Below are positions 1 to 7,701 of a stretch of DNA of 35,441 bases, in pieces (positions within the stretch are counted from its first letter, which is position 1; every line of letters begins with the position of its first letter). This DNA is from an uncultured Eubacteriales bacterium. GTDB lineage: Bacteria; Bacillota; Clostridia; Christensenellales; Aristaeellaceae. The DNA is taken from positions 1 through 35,441 of the forward strand of contig USCR01000007.1 of NCBI GenBank assembly GCA_900553295.1, written 5' to 3'. The position numbers were made by a program, and so were the translations under genes. A model generated the notes under the pieces. That model saw only the letters and a program-made list of their open reading frames with translations, had not been told where the DNA came from and made no database searches.

Positions 1-342
1 AAGCGGCGGGATACCCTGCGCAATCCTGCCTACTTCGGCACATGGCTCAACCGCATTCTCATCAACGAGTGCAAAACGCTGCTGCGCAAACGCAAGCGGC
101 AGCTCCCCACCGCCGACCTGCCCAACCTCGCGGCTCCGCCGCCGGACGAACAAGCCATGGCCCTGCGGACGGCGCTGTTCGCACTGCCGGAAAAGTATCG
201 GGTGCCGCTGGTGCTGAATTTGCTGGAGGGGTATACGCTGCGCGAGATAGCCGCCATGCTTTCCTTGCCCGTGGGCACTGTGAAAACCCGCATAGCCCGT
301 GCAAAGCAAAAACTGGAACAGGAGGTGTCGGTTCATGCGTAA
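1..342 (+). CDS. ECF RNA polymerase sigma factor, C-terminal part (5' end outside window)
   Basis: Frame 1 is open from the first base to a TAA at 340-342, giving the last 113 residues of a sigma-70-family extracytoplasmic-function sigma factor. The segment around TWLNRILINECKTLLRK is typical of late region 2. The C-terminal part (ALPEKYRVPLVLNLLEGY, then REIAAMLSLPVGTVKTRI) is region 4, whose helix-turn-helix reads the -35 element. The stop overlaps the start of the next gene (ATGCGTAA), the usual translational coupling of an ECF sigma factor to its membrane anti-sigma partner. The family is certain. The regulon is unknown, although the partner's peptidoglycan-binding domain suggests an envelope signal. 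Confidence 0.92.
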   Translation, partial: KRRDTLRNPAYFGTWLNRILINECKTLLRKRKRQLPTADLPNLAAPPPDEQAMALRTALFALPEKYRVPLVLNLLEGYTLREIAAMLSLPVGTVKTRIARAKQKLEQEVSVHA

Positions 343-1486
343 GGAAGACCTTGACCGCGCACTGGGGCAAACCCCGCAGTCCTTTACGGAAGCAATGGAT
401 CGTACCCTCCGCGGCTTAAAGGAGGAAAAAGACGTGAAACGTGTTGCGTTCCGTACGGTGATACTTGTGGCTGTCATTATCCTACTGCTGTGCGCCACGG
501 CCTTTGCCCTGATGGGCCAGGGCCTGGAATGGTACTACAACAATATCTTCACCGCCTATCAGGAACATGAGCCGGAAAAACACCAGGCCATCATGCAAAA
601 TCTGCAAACCGACCTGCCGCAAGCAAAGGTGGAGGACCCGGAAATTGCCATCGCCGTAACGGAGGCATCCTGGGCGCAGGAGCAAAACGCCCTGGTAATG
701 GTCATTACGGCGTCTCCGCTTCACCCTGAGCAGGTGGAGCTGCATCCCATAAACGCTCTGGATGCGGACGGTGGCTATGGCGACCCGGACAGCCGGGAAG
801 AGCATGTCATGGAGCACATGCTGTGGACAACGGCGGGGTATGGCCCGGTGGAGGACATGCTTGCTCCGGGCAAGGAACTGCTTTTGCTGGAATGCGGAAC
901 GGTTTCCATGGACGGCATCTCCACCCATGGCAGCAACACCCTCAGTGATGCCTATGTCACCGACACGGGAACCGTACAGACCATTGTGGAGCTTCCCCTG
1001 GACTTTCTCAAGGACGATTACATTGCCCAACGGCGGGAACACCTGGCAAAAAATCCGAACAATATGGAGCTGAAGCAGATCGTGACCAGCATGGAGCAGC
1101 TGCACCAGCGCCTGGAGCAGGCCTCCAGCGTGGAGCTGACCATTCCCTATACAGTTACCACCTATACCGATGATGACGAGAAGCTGTACCAAAACGGGCG
1201 TACTGGGGAAATCAGTTTTACCCTCCACTTGTCCGGAACGGTGGCGCCGGAGGCGTCTACGCACCTGACTACCCTTCGGGAAAGGGATCAGGGAGAGGCT
1301 GTTTCTGCCCTGCAGGAGCGACTGATAGCCCTGGGATACTTATCAGAAAGCTCCGGGGTCTATGATGAGCGGACCGCTGCTGCCCTGAAGGCCTTCCAGG
1401 AAAGCAACGGCCTCCCGGCGGACGGCATTGCAGGCCCCAATACCCAGCAGGCACTGTACGCGGCGGATGCCATTCCCAAAAGCTGA
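335..1486 (+). CDS. Membrane-anchored probable anti-sigma factor with C-terminal peptidoglycan-binding domain
   Basis: This 383-residue protein starts at an ATG (335) overlapping the sigma-factor stop, with AGGAGGTG at 319-326; an upstream in-frame ATG at 299 lies inside the sigma gene and lacks such a site. About 35 cytoplasmic residues precede one membrane helix (roughly 37-60). The following ~240-residue extracytoplasmic region resembles the long outer domains of Clostridial DUF4179-type anti-sigma proteins, but I do not recognise a precise family. The last ~65 residues form a PG_binding_1 domain (GEAVSALQERLIALGYL, ADGIAGPNTQQALY). Position, coupling and topology suggest that it holds the sigma factor inactive and senses the wall; that role is inference. 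No zinc-type anti-sigma HxxxCxxC motif is visible in the cytoplasmic part. Confidence 0.78.
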   Translation: MRKEDLDRALGQTPQSFTEAMDRTLRGLKEEKDVKRVAFRTVILVAVIILLLCATAFALMGQGLEWYYNNIFTAYQEHEPEKHQAIMQNLQTDLPQAKVEDPEIAIAVTEASWAQEQNALVMVITASPLHPEQVELHPINALDADGGYGDPDSREEHVMEHMLWTTAGYGPVEDMLAPGKELLLLECGTVSMDGISTHGSNTLSDAYVTDTGTVQTIVELPLDFLKDDYIAQRREHLAKNPNNMELKQIVTSMEQLHQRLEQASSVELTIPYTVTTYTDDDEKLYQNGRTGEISFTLHLSGTVAPEASTHLTTLRERDQGEAVSALQERLIALGYLSESSGVYDERTAAALKAFQESNGLPADGIAGPNTQQALYAADAIPKS

Positions 1487-1543
1487 CTGGCGGTAAAGGC
1501 TCCGGCATGCCCGGAAAGGCCAAAGCAGATTGCCTGCAAAACA

Positions 1544-1580
1544 CGCGCCCGGTTCACCCATGACGGTGAACCGGGCGTTC
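1544..1580. terminator. Bidirectional hairpin terminator between convergent genes
   Basis: A 13-bp perfect inverted repeat (1546-1558 CGCCCGGTTCACC with 1565-1577) has a 6-nt loop. On the minus strand it is followed closely by TTTT; on the plus strand only by a weak TTCGTCT. It lies between the plus-strand anti-sigma gene and the minus-strand SDR gene. The remainder of 1487-1775 shows no credible ORF or RNA. Confidence 0.75.
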
Positions 1581-1775
1581 GTCTGCCGGCTACAATGCTT
1601 ATCAGGACATACGGAAAACAAGGCATGCTTTTCCCCGGCAAGCAGCGTATGCCGTCCAGGGGGGACCCTTCACAAGCTCCGGGCCTTACACCTTACCCCT
1701 TTGCACATCCGGAAACGGCTATGGCGCAAGCGGTCAGGCGATGGGCGGAAAGCGCCGGCCCCATACGGCCGGGCA

Positions 1776-2552
1776 TCAAAAACAGGTGAACGCGCCGTCA
1801 ATCACAAAGTCGCTGCCCGTGGTAAAGGGGCTGGCGTCTCCGGCCAGATAGACGGCAATGGCCTGCAATTCTTCCGGCTTGCCCAAGCGGTGCAGGGGGG
1901 CCATGGCGTTCCACTGGCTGATGAGCGGCTTGAGGCTTTCCGATTGCAGCGTCAGCTCTGTACCGATATAACCGGGGCTGATGCTGTTCACCCGCACGCC
2001 ATAGGGTGCCCACTCGATGGCCAAGGATTTGGTCAGCTGAATGACGCCTGCCTTGGAGGCGTTGTAGCTGCACTGGGGCTGCGGCACATTCACGATATGC
2101 GCGGACATGGACGCGGTGTTTACAATGGAACCCTTGCCTTGCCCAATCATATACCGGCCGGCAGCCCGGGCGGTGAGAAACACCCCGGTGAGGTTGATGT
2201 CGATGACCTTTCTCCACTGGGCAAGGGTCATTTCCGCCGCGGGCACGTTCAGGCAAATCCCCGCGTTGCAGAAGGCGCAGTCCAGCCCGCCCAGGTCCTC
2301 GATGAGCTGCTGCACCACGGCATCCACCTGCGCCTCCTGCGTAACGTCCACCTCGTAAGCGCGGATGACACGCCCCGTGGCCTGGGCGATTTCGGCGGCG
2401 GTTTGCTGCGCGGTTGCAATGTCCACATCCAGCAGGGCCACGTCGCTGCCGGCTTCGGCCAGCGCAGTGGCAATGGCTTTCCCAATGCCCCGGGCTCCGC
2501 CTGTCACGAAGCTCCTTTTGCCGTCCAGGCGCATTTTTTCCATGATTCCCAT
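1776..2552 (-). CDS. SDR-family NAD(P)-dependent oxidoreductase
   Basis: The protein is a classical short-chain dehydrogenase/reductase of 258 residues, the usual size. The cofactor motif TGGARGIG is at residues 17-24, CNAG (the NNAG position) at 95-98, and the catalytic Ser148, Tyr163 and Lys167 (YNASK) are all present. The acidic residues at the end of beta-2 (LDVD, about 41-44) favour NAD over NADP. The start is the ATG at 2552, preceded by AAAGGAG; a longer reading frame to 2630 has no ribosome site. It lies downstream of ribokinase and SIS-isomerase genes on the same strand, which suggests oxidation or reduction of a sugar or polyol. The substrate cannot be told from sequence. Confidence 0.9.
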   Translation of the reverse strand: MGIMEKMRLDGKRSFVTGGARGIGKAIATALAEAGSDVALLDVDIATAQQTAAEIAQATGRVIRAYEVDVTQEAQVDAVVQQLIEDLGGLDCAFCNAGICLNVPAAEMTLAQWRKVIDINLTGVFLTARAAGRYMIGQGKGSIVNTASMSAHIVNVPQPQCSYNASKAGVIQLTKSLAIEWAPYGVRVNSISPGYIGTELTLQSESLKPLISQWNAMAPLHRLGKPEELQAIAVYLAGDASPFTTGSDFVIDGAFTCF

Positions 2553-2699
2553 AGCAGATCCTCCTTTTATGATTTTGTTTGGCAAGGTAAGCGGGCAGGC
2601 AGAAAGGCTGCCATCCCGCGCGTGGTGCAAAAGGGAAGGAGCAGTGCGCGTCTTTACCGCCTGCGAGGATGGAGCGGAGCTACGCTGTGCTCCCCTGTC

Positions 2700-2735
2700 A
2701 AAAAAGCGTGTTGCGGCCGCAGGGCTGCAACACGC
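2700..2735 (-). terminator. Rho-independent terminator downstream of the SIS-domain gene
   Basis: On the minus strand, GCGTGTTGC (2735-2727) pairs with GCAACACGC (2714-2706), extended by further GC pairs, and is followed directly by six T residues (2705-2700). It sits 40 nt after the SIS gene stop. It therefore probably ends the ribokinase-SIS transcript, partly insulating the SDR gene. Confidence 0.85.
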
Positions 2736-2774
2736 CGGATCAATCCATTACAAGAAGGGCAGAGGTGGCCGGGA

Positions 2775-3371
2775 TTATTTCTCGCCTTCCCGCAGGGCAC
2801 CCAGGGCGCCACCGGGATGGCGCAGCACATACTCCTGGGGCGTCAGGGCACGGCGCTCCTGCAGCACCACGGAGAGTGCCTGCAATACCAGCATTTCAGC
2901 AAGGATAGAATTTCGGGGCGCACGGTTCAGGGGACCACCCTCCTCGGGCACGCCGGCAAACAGATGGGTATCCGCAAAGCTGGCCAGCCAGCTGCTTCGA
3001 TTGCCTGTTACACCAATGATTTTGCATCCGTTGCGGCGGATGGCCTGCACGGTGGCCTTCATTTCCGCGGTTTCTCCGCTGTTGGAAATGCAGATTACCA
3101 CATCCCCGGGAACCAGCTGGCCGCAGGAGCCGTGCACGGCTTCTGTGCCATGGAGGAAATACGTGGGTGTGCCGGTGGAGGACATGAGCGATGCCAGGTA
3201 GGTCGCCACATGGCCCGGCTTGCCGATGCCGGTGACATGCACCCGATTGCCTTCCGCCTGTGCGGACCAAATCAGCTCTGCGGCGGCATGCAGCTCCGCC
3301 GCAGAAACCTGTTGCGCAAATGCGTCAAAGGTGTTGCGCGCACTCTCCAGAAAATGTTGAAGGGCATCCAT
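2775..3371 (-). CDS. SIS-domain sugar-phosphate isomerase
   Basis: This 198-residue protein is a single SIS (sugar isomerase) domain. It contains GIGKPGHVA (48-56), HGTEAVHG (74-81) and SNSGET (96-101), the phosphate-binding and catalytic segments of the KdsD/GutQ/arabinose-5-phosphate isomerase group, and a C-terminal HPGGALG. It lacks the CBS domain pair of full-length KdsD, so it is the short form found in many Firmicutes. The start has AAGGAGG about 14 nt upstream. It is 32 nt downstream of ribokinase and probably co-transcribed with it. An aldose-ketose phosphate isomerisation feeding or following the kinase is likely; the exact pentose or hexose phosphate is unknown. Confidence 0.85.
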   Translation of the reverse strand: MDALQHFLESARNTFDAFAQQVSAAELHAAAELIWSAQAEGNRVHVTGIGKPGHVATYLASLMSSTGTPTYFLHGTEAVHGSCGQLVPGDVVICISNSGETAEMKATVQAIRRNGCKIIGVTGNRSSWLASFADTHLFAGVPEEGGPLNRAPRNSILAEMLVLQALSVVLQERRALTPQEYVLRHPGGALGALREGEK

Positions 3372-3403
3372 AGGCTAAGAACCTCCTTGAACCTTTGTAT
3401 ATT

Positions 3404-4378
3404 TTAGTCACACAGCCCTTGGAAGGGAGCGGTATCCTCGCCCCGGGAACGCATCAGGTCCAGCACTTCACCGATGGTGGGCAGGCTGGGTTGCGCACCC
3501 ATGCGGCAAACCGTAATCGCTGCGGTGTGGTTGGCGAACCGAAGCGCCTGTTCCAGGGGAACGCCCAGGCATACCGCCACGCAGAACGCACCCACAAAGC
3601 TGTCCCCGGCAGCGGTGGGGTCCTTTACGTCCAATCCCTTCAGGGCAGGGACGGTTACAACTTCTCCCTCATCATTCAGGCAAGCCACGCCACGGCTGCC
3701 CAGGGTGATCAGCGCGTGCTGCACGCCCAGCGACTGTAGCGCGTGCAGGGCATCCGCAATGTGCGCGTCCGAATCCACCGGCAGGCGGGTAAGCAGGGCG
3801 GCCTCATGTTCGTTGGGAGAGATATAGGAGGTGCAGGCCAGCAGCGCATCCGGTATGGGCGCATAGGGGGCGCTGTTCAGCATAACGGGTACGCCCTTGC
3901 GCTTGGCCCAGGACGCCACCAGGCAGTTGATTTCCATGGGAATTTCCAGCTGCAGGATGACCAGGTCAAATTGCCCGATCTCCTCCTCCAGGAAGGCTAC
4001 GTCGGCAGGGGTGATGGTCATATTGGCACCGGACACCACAATAATGCGGTTGGCGGTTCCCGCCGGGGTGACCTCCAGCTGCACATTCCCCACCGCAGAA
4101 GGCGCCTCTGGATCCCGAATAACCCGGGATACATCCACGCCGGAGGCGGAAGCGCTGCTTAGCAGTTCCTGGCCAAAAGAATCCTGCCCTACTTTACCCA
4201 CCATGGTTACATCCGCGCCCAGGCGCGCAGCCTGAACGGCCTGATTTGCCCCTTTTCCCCCTGGTGCCGTGCGGTAACTGCGGCCAAGTACGGTTTCACC
4301 GCTGTTAGGGAAGCGATCCGTGGATACGATAAGATCCATCACAAAGCTGCCCACCACCAGGATCTTCGGCTTGTGCAT
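3404..4378 (-). CDS. Ribokinase-like PfkB-family carbohydrate kinase
   Basis: The 324-residue protein belongs to the PfkB/ribokinase family. GGKGANQA at residues 40-47 is the first PfkB signature, the substrate segment NSGET is at 25-29, and DPTAAGDSFVGAF at 253-265 is the second signature with the catalytic base Asp259. These features match ribokinase better than fructokinase. The start is the ATG at 4378, preceded by AAAGGAG. The frame also stays open upstream to about 4870, where it encodes an unrelated fragment (see that entry), so an in-frame fusion is formally possible. It is the first intact gene of the minus-strand cassette with the SIS isomerase and SDR genes. Confidence 0.92.
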   Translation of the reverse strand: MHKPKILVVGSFVMDLIVSTDRFPNSGETVLGRSYRTAPGGKGANQAVQAARLGADVTMVGKVGQDSFGQELLSSASASGVDVSRVIRDPEAPSAVGNVQLEVTPAGTANRIIVVSGANMTITPADVAFLEEEIGQFDLVILQLEIPMEINCLVASWAKRKGVPVMLNSAPYAPIPDALLACTSYISPNEHEAALLTRLPVDSDAHIADALHALQSLGVQHALITLGSRGVACLNDEGEVVTVPALKGLDVKDPTAAGDSFVGAFCVAVCLGVPLEQALRFANHTAAITVCRMGAQPSLPTIGEVLDLMRSRGEDTAPFQGLCD

Positions 4379-4870
4379 GTGAAACACTCCTTTGTGAGGC
4401 AGCGCCGCTGTTCCATGATCCATGACGCGCATCACGGCTTCGGAAGCAGCACCGTTACCCCAGTCATATATGGTAAACTCACCTATGCCCGTGTGAAGCT
4501 CATTGGCACGGCCATCATGTCCGTAGTTCTCCATCATAAACCCATAATCCTGCTTATTTAGGAAAGGCCATCGGATTTGCCACTGCGCCAGCGCACTGGG
4601 ATTCTCCGGACAATACATCATGGAGAAGGAAGCCCGCAACGCGGCTTCACCACGCTGGAGATATTCCTCACGGCCCAGCAGATGCCCATAGCGGAGAATA
4701 ACCTCGCTGCACAGGCTTTGCCGGGCGTCGTTGAGCTCGGCGTCGGCGTTCATTACCCCAAAGCCTCCCACCACGGGAATGGGCATGGATGCAGGCTGGA
4801 AGGAGCGCATACAGCCCCTGGTATGCCCATGCATAACCAAACAGGCGGCGCGTGTGGGTGCGGCAAGGCC
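4379..4870 (-). pseudogene. C-terminal remnant of an unrecognised, possibly glycosidase-like protein
   Basis: The minus-strand frame directly upstream of ribokinase is open from a stop at 4871-4873 and runs into ribokinase without a stop. From about 4800 to 4400 it reads like a real protein: NDARQSLCSEVILRYGHL, GREEYLQRGEAALRASFSMM, YGFMMENYGHDG, GIGEFTIYDWGNGAAS. These aromatic and Gly-rich patterns resemble the end of an alpha/alpha-barrel carbohydrate-active protein, but I cannot name the family. The sense of the region at its upstream edge is lost near 4800-4870, next to the equally truncated plus-strand DUF4185 frame. No credible start or ribosome site exists. I interpret it as a 5'-deleted gene whose end became fused in frame to ribokinase. 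Confidence 0.6.
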
Positions 4871-4877
4871 TTACTGA

Positions 4878-5420
4878 GCCTGGGGGCGCATGGTGCAAAC
4901 ACAGCAGTCGCAAGCAGCAAAATGGTACCTGCAAGGATCATGGGCTGGCCAGCAGAATATTCCACAACATTTCTTACCTTCCGGCAGATTCGGAAATTTA
5001 TATTTGATGAAGGTTTCCGTGGCCGACCTGGAGAATATGGAAGCATACCAGTATTTCACAGGCTTGGGCGAGCAAGGCGCACCCATATGGAAAAAGGGAA
5101 GCGCCGCCATTGGAGAGGCAACCCCCATATTGGAGGGCCCTATAGGTGAAATCTCCGTGATCTACAATCAGTATCTGGGGAATTTCATCATTACCTACCT
5201 GGCGGAAGACTCCGGCTCCATCGTAATGCGGGAGATGATTACACCCTGGGGCGAGTTCAGCAAGAAGTGGACCATTGCCTCCAGTGGAACCTATCCCTCG
5301 CTGTACGGTGCGTACATGCACCCGGACTATGTGGAAAATCAAGGTCAGTCCGTTTACTTTACCATGAGCCAGTACTTCCCGATTTATAATATTATGTGGA
5401 TGCGCTTTGACCTTCCGTAA
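4878..5420 (+). pseudogene. DUF4185-domain protein, C-terminal fragment
   Basis: The plus-strand frame opens after a TGA at 4875-4877 and ends at a TAA at 5418-5420. From about residue 30 it is a convincing DUF4185 domain: PSGRFGNLYLMKV, ENMEAYQYFTG, GPIGEISVIYNQYLGNFIITY, PWGEFSKKW, YPSLYGAYMHP and YFTMSQYFPIYNIMWMR. DUF4185 proteins are usually secreted and about twice this length, and are found near glycan-degradation genes; their activity is unknown. Here the N-terminal half and signal peptide are missing, and the ATG at 4890 has no properly spaced ribosome site. The truncation lies next to that of the opposing minus-strand fragment. The remnant is 41 nt upstream of the MFS gene. Confidence 0.72.
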
Positions 5421-5461
5421 ATCATCGGGCCTGCACGGAAACGCGCATGAGGAACGCTGCC

Positions 5462-6847
5462 ATGAAGAGGAACAGCTTGCGGCTGATGTACGCTGAGTTT
5501 ACCGAAATTTTCAATCTCCGGCAAGACGACGCCAAAGGACGCTCCATTACGCTGGCCAGCGTGGTGCTCAGCGCCCTGTACAATGTGTTCATTACCGGGC
5601 TGTTCTACACCGGCTTTTTGTCCATGTACGGCATGTCCATTACGGATGCGGGCATCGTCACCTTCATTCCCTTCATTGGCAACCTGTTCAGCGTATTTTC
5701 CTCCAAATTGCTTGCTCGGTTCAAGCGGCGCAAGCCTGTGTTGATCGTTGCCAAGGTTTATTTTTACGCCATGTATATTCTGGCAACCAACGTCATGCCG
5801 AACTTCGTGGCAGACCCCCAAGCGCGGCTGATCTGGTTTGCGGGGATCATTTTCCTGGCTTATGCGGTCTATGCACCCTTCAGCACGGGGTTCACCGTTT
5901 GGTTTTACAGCTTTTACCCCAAGGACAATGAGCGGCGCACCAAATTTTTGCTGTATCAGCAGGCACTCAGCACGGTGATGTCCAGCGTGGTGCTGATTTT
6001 CAGCAGCATACTTACCGATGCCGTGGCCGGTTCGCCCTTTCAGGAGGAGCTGATCCTGGGGCTGCGCTACTTTGCCTTTGCGCTGGTGGTGGCTGAAATT
6101 GCCATACAGGCCTGCGCCAAGGAACCCTCCTATGACCGGGAGCAGCCCTTGCAGATCCGCAAGGTGTTCACGCTGCCTTTCCGCTATCGTAAGTTTCTGT
6201 ACTGCATGCTGCTCATGTTCGCCTGGAACTATATTGCCAACCTGCCCAACGGCGTGTGGAACTATCATCTGCTGAACCATATGCAGTTTTCCTATACCCT
6301 GATTAACGCCATGTCAGTGATGTACACGATGCTCTTCCTGCTGCTTTCCAATGCATGGCGCAAGCTGCTGCGCCGCTATTCCTGGGTGAAAACCTTCGGC
6401 ATGGCGCTGCTTTGCTGGGTGCCTACGGAGGTGCTCTTCTTTACCATGACGCCGGAGAGAACCTTTTTGTATATTCCGCTCTGCGTTGTGCAGAACATTC
6501 TCAACGTGGGCCTGAATCTGTCCTATGCCAATGTCCTCTATTTGAACCTGCCCGAGGAGAATTCCACCACCCATATTGCGTTCAACACCATTGGGTGCAA
6601 TCTGTTTGCATTCCTGGGCCTGTTGACCAGCACATGGGTAAGCTCCGTCACCGGGGACCTTACCATGCCCCTGATGGGGATGGAGATCTATTCCGTGCAG
6701 TTCATGTGCCTGATGCGGGCGGTGACCATGCTGGTGATGGGGGTTGTGCTCGTGAGCAGGTGGCGCGTGTTTACCCCGCAGGAGGATATTGATGAGGTCG
6801 ATAGTTACCGCAAGGCACGCCAACGGGGCATGCTGCGAAAGGCATAG
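5462..6847 (+). CDS. MFS-type membrane transporter
   Basis: This 461-residue polytopic protein has about 12 hydrophobic segments and the cytoplasmic basic loop expected between helices 2 and 3 (SSKLLARFKRRKP), as in major facilitator transporters. The central loop (about residues 220-240) separates two six-helix halves. I chose the ATG at 5462 because GAGGA lies eight bases upstream; the in-frame ATG at 5447 has no such site. It follows the DUF4185 remnant closely and faces a sugar-catabolic cassette across it, so a carbohydrate or oligosaccharide substrate is plausible but unproven. Confidence 0.8.
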   Translation: MKRNSLRLMYAEFTEIFNLRQDDAKGRSITLASVVLSALYNVFITGLFYTGFLSMYGMSITDAGIVTFIPFIGNLFSVFSSKLLARFKRRKPVLIVAKVYFYAMYILATNVMPNFVADPQARLIWFAGIIFLAYAVYAPFSTGFTVWFYSFYPKDNERRTKFLLYQQALSTVMSSVVLIFSSILTDAVAGSPFQEELILGLRYFAFALVVAEIAIQACAKEPSYDREQPLQIRKVFTLPFRYRKFLYCMLLMFAWNYIANLPNGVWNYHLLNHMQFSYTLINAMSVMYTMLFLLLSNAWRKLLRRYSWVKTFGMALLCWVPTEVLFFTMTPERTFLYIPLCVVQNILNVGLNLSYANVLYLNLPEENSTTHIAFNTIGCNLFAFLGLLTSTWVSSVTGDLTMPLMGMEIYSVQFMCLMRAVTMLVMGVVLVSRWRVFTPQEDIDEVDSYRKARQRGMLRKA

Positions 6848-6928
6848 GTGGGGGAGAATGAAACAGGGACAGCCTCCACAGCAGAAAGCACGCCAAAGCA
6901 CAGAAGCACTTATACGGTATTTGCAGAA

Positions 6929-6961
6929 AGGCCCCGGGTGCCAGGCAGGCATCCGGGGCCT
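6929..6961. terminator. Strong hairpin between convergent genes
   Basis: A 14-bp inverted repeat with one mismatch (6929-6942 AGGCCCCGGGTGCC, 6948-6961) and a 5-nt loop lies between the plus-strand MFS gene and the minus-strand HAD gene. On the minus strand it is followed by TTTCTG; on the plus strand there is no T tract. It most probably terminates the HAD gene. Confidence 0.65.
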
Positions 6962-6972
6962 CGCGTATGGAA

Positions 6973-7620
6973 TTATTTTAGCAGATCCATCAGTTCCATG
7001 GGATGGTGGAGCACCGCTTCCGCGCCGCTTTCCCTTAGCTCCGCCTCTTTCCGGAATCCCCACAGCACGCCCACGGGATGCATGCCCGCCCGCCGGGCAC
7101 AGCACATGTCCACGGAGGTGTCTCCCAGGTACACAAAATGCTCGGGGGAAACGCCCATGGCCTGGGCCACCGCCAACGCTCCGGTGGGATCGGGCTTGAC
7201 GGGGATGCCCTCCTGCTGGCCGCGCACCTGGTCAAAGACCACATCCGGAAAGTAGTGCGCAACCACATGCACGGTGTCCGCGTGCGGCTTGTTGGACAGC
7301 ACCGCCAGGCGAATGCCCTGCGCCTTCAAAGCGGCCAGCATTTCGGGAATGCCCGCGTAGGGACGGGTGGTCACTTGATTGTGACTGCCATACCAGTCCT
7401 GATAGGTCTGGCGCACCGCGTCGGCCAGGTCCTGCCGTTCCCGCACGGCGCGCTGGGACAGTATTTTCACGCCATCGCCCACCAGGTATTTATATTCCTC
7501 GGTGGTCCAGGTGGGCAGGCCGTGCTGGAGCAGGGCGCGGTTCATGGCGTCGGCAATGTCTTGCAGGGTATTGGTTAGCGTTCCGTCCAGATCGAACAAA
7601 GCGGCTTGTATCTGTTGCAT
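6973..7620 (-). CDS. HAD-superfamily phosphatase, phosphoglycolate-phosphatase type
   Basis: The protein has 215 residues. DLDGTLT at 10-16 carries the nucleophile Asp10 and acid/base Asp12, LSNKPH is motif II, the conserved Lys of KPDP is motif III, and GDTSVD is motif IV. The helical cap between motifs I and II is of the C1 type found in Gph/PpaX-like enzymes. The reading frame runs far upstream of the true start; a tandem ATG-ATG at 7623/7620 is preceded by GGAGG, and either may be used. It is divergent from the BofC-like gene. The likely role is detoxification of a small phosphate ester such as phosphoglycolate; the exact substrate is uncertain. Confidence 0.9.
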   Translation of the reverse strand: MQQIQAALFDLDGTLTNTLQDIADAMNRALLQHGLPTWTTEEYKYLVGDGVKILSQRAVRERQDLADAVRQTYQDWYGSHNQVTTRPYAGIPEMLAALKAQGIRLAVLSNKPHADTVHVVAHYFPDVVFDQVRGQQEGIPVKPDPTGALAVAQAMGVSPEHFVYLGDTSVDMCCARRAGMHPVGVLWGFRKEAELRESGAEAVLHHPMELMDLLK

Positions 7621-7633
7621 CATGCATTCCTCC

Positions 7634-7663
7634 GTATATTTTGCCTGTGTCCGGCCCATACTG
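7634..7663 (+). promoter_or_regulatory. Sigma-G-like promoter for the BofC-like gene
   Basis: GTATA (7634-7638), an 18-nt spacer and CATACTG (7657-7663) match the Bacillus sigma-G consensus (GNATR, about 18 nt, CATNNTA) at all but the last base. The predicted start of transcription is near 7670, about 30 nt before the ATG of the downstream gene. B. subtilis bofC is sigma-G dependent, so the match fits the gene call. The prediction rests on pattern only. Confidence 0.5.
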
Positions 7664-7701
7664 CTTATGCCAAAACGTAAAAGCAGGGGGCGAAGAAAAG
7701 A

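Noticed and set aside
1530..3407. A 625-codon plus-strand open frame
   Set aside because: It lies opposite the SDR and SIS genes, which have complete catalytic motifs and ribosome sites; the plus frame is a GC-rich shadow.
4753..5046. A minus-strand frame with a signal-peptide-like stretch (MILAGTILLLATAVFA) near the fragment junction
   Set aside because: No ribosome site, the hydrophobic run is antisense to the start of the DUF4185 fragment, and the downstream translation is unlike any protein. A frameshifted start for the minus-strand remnant is possible but not supported.
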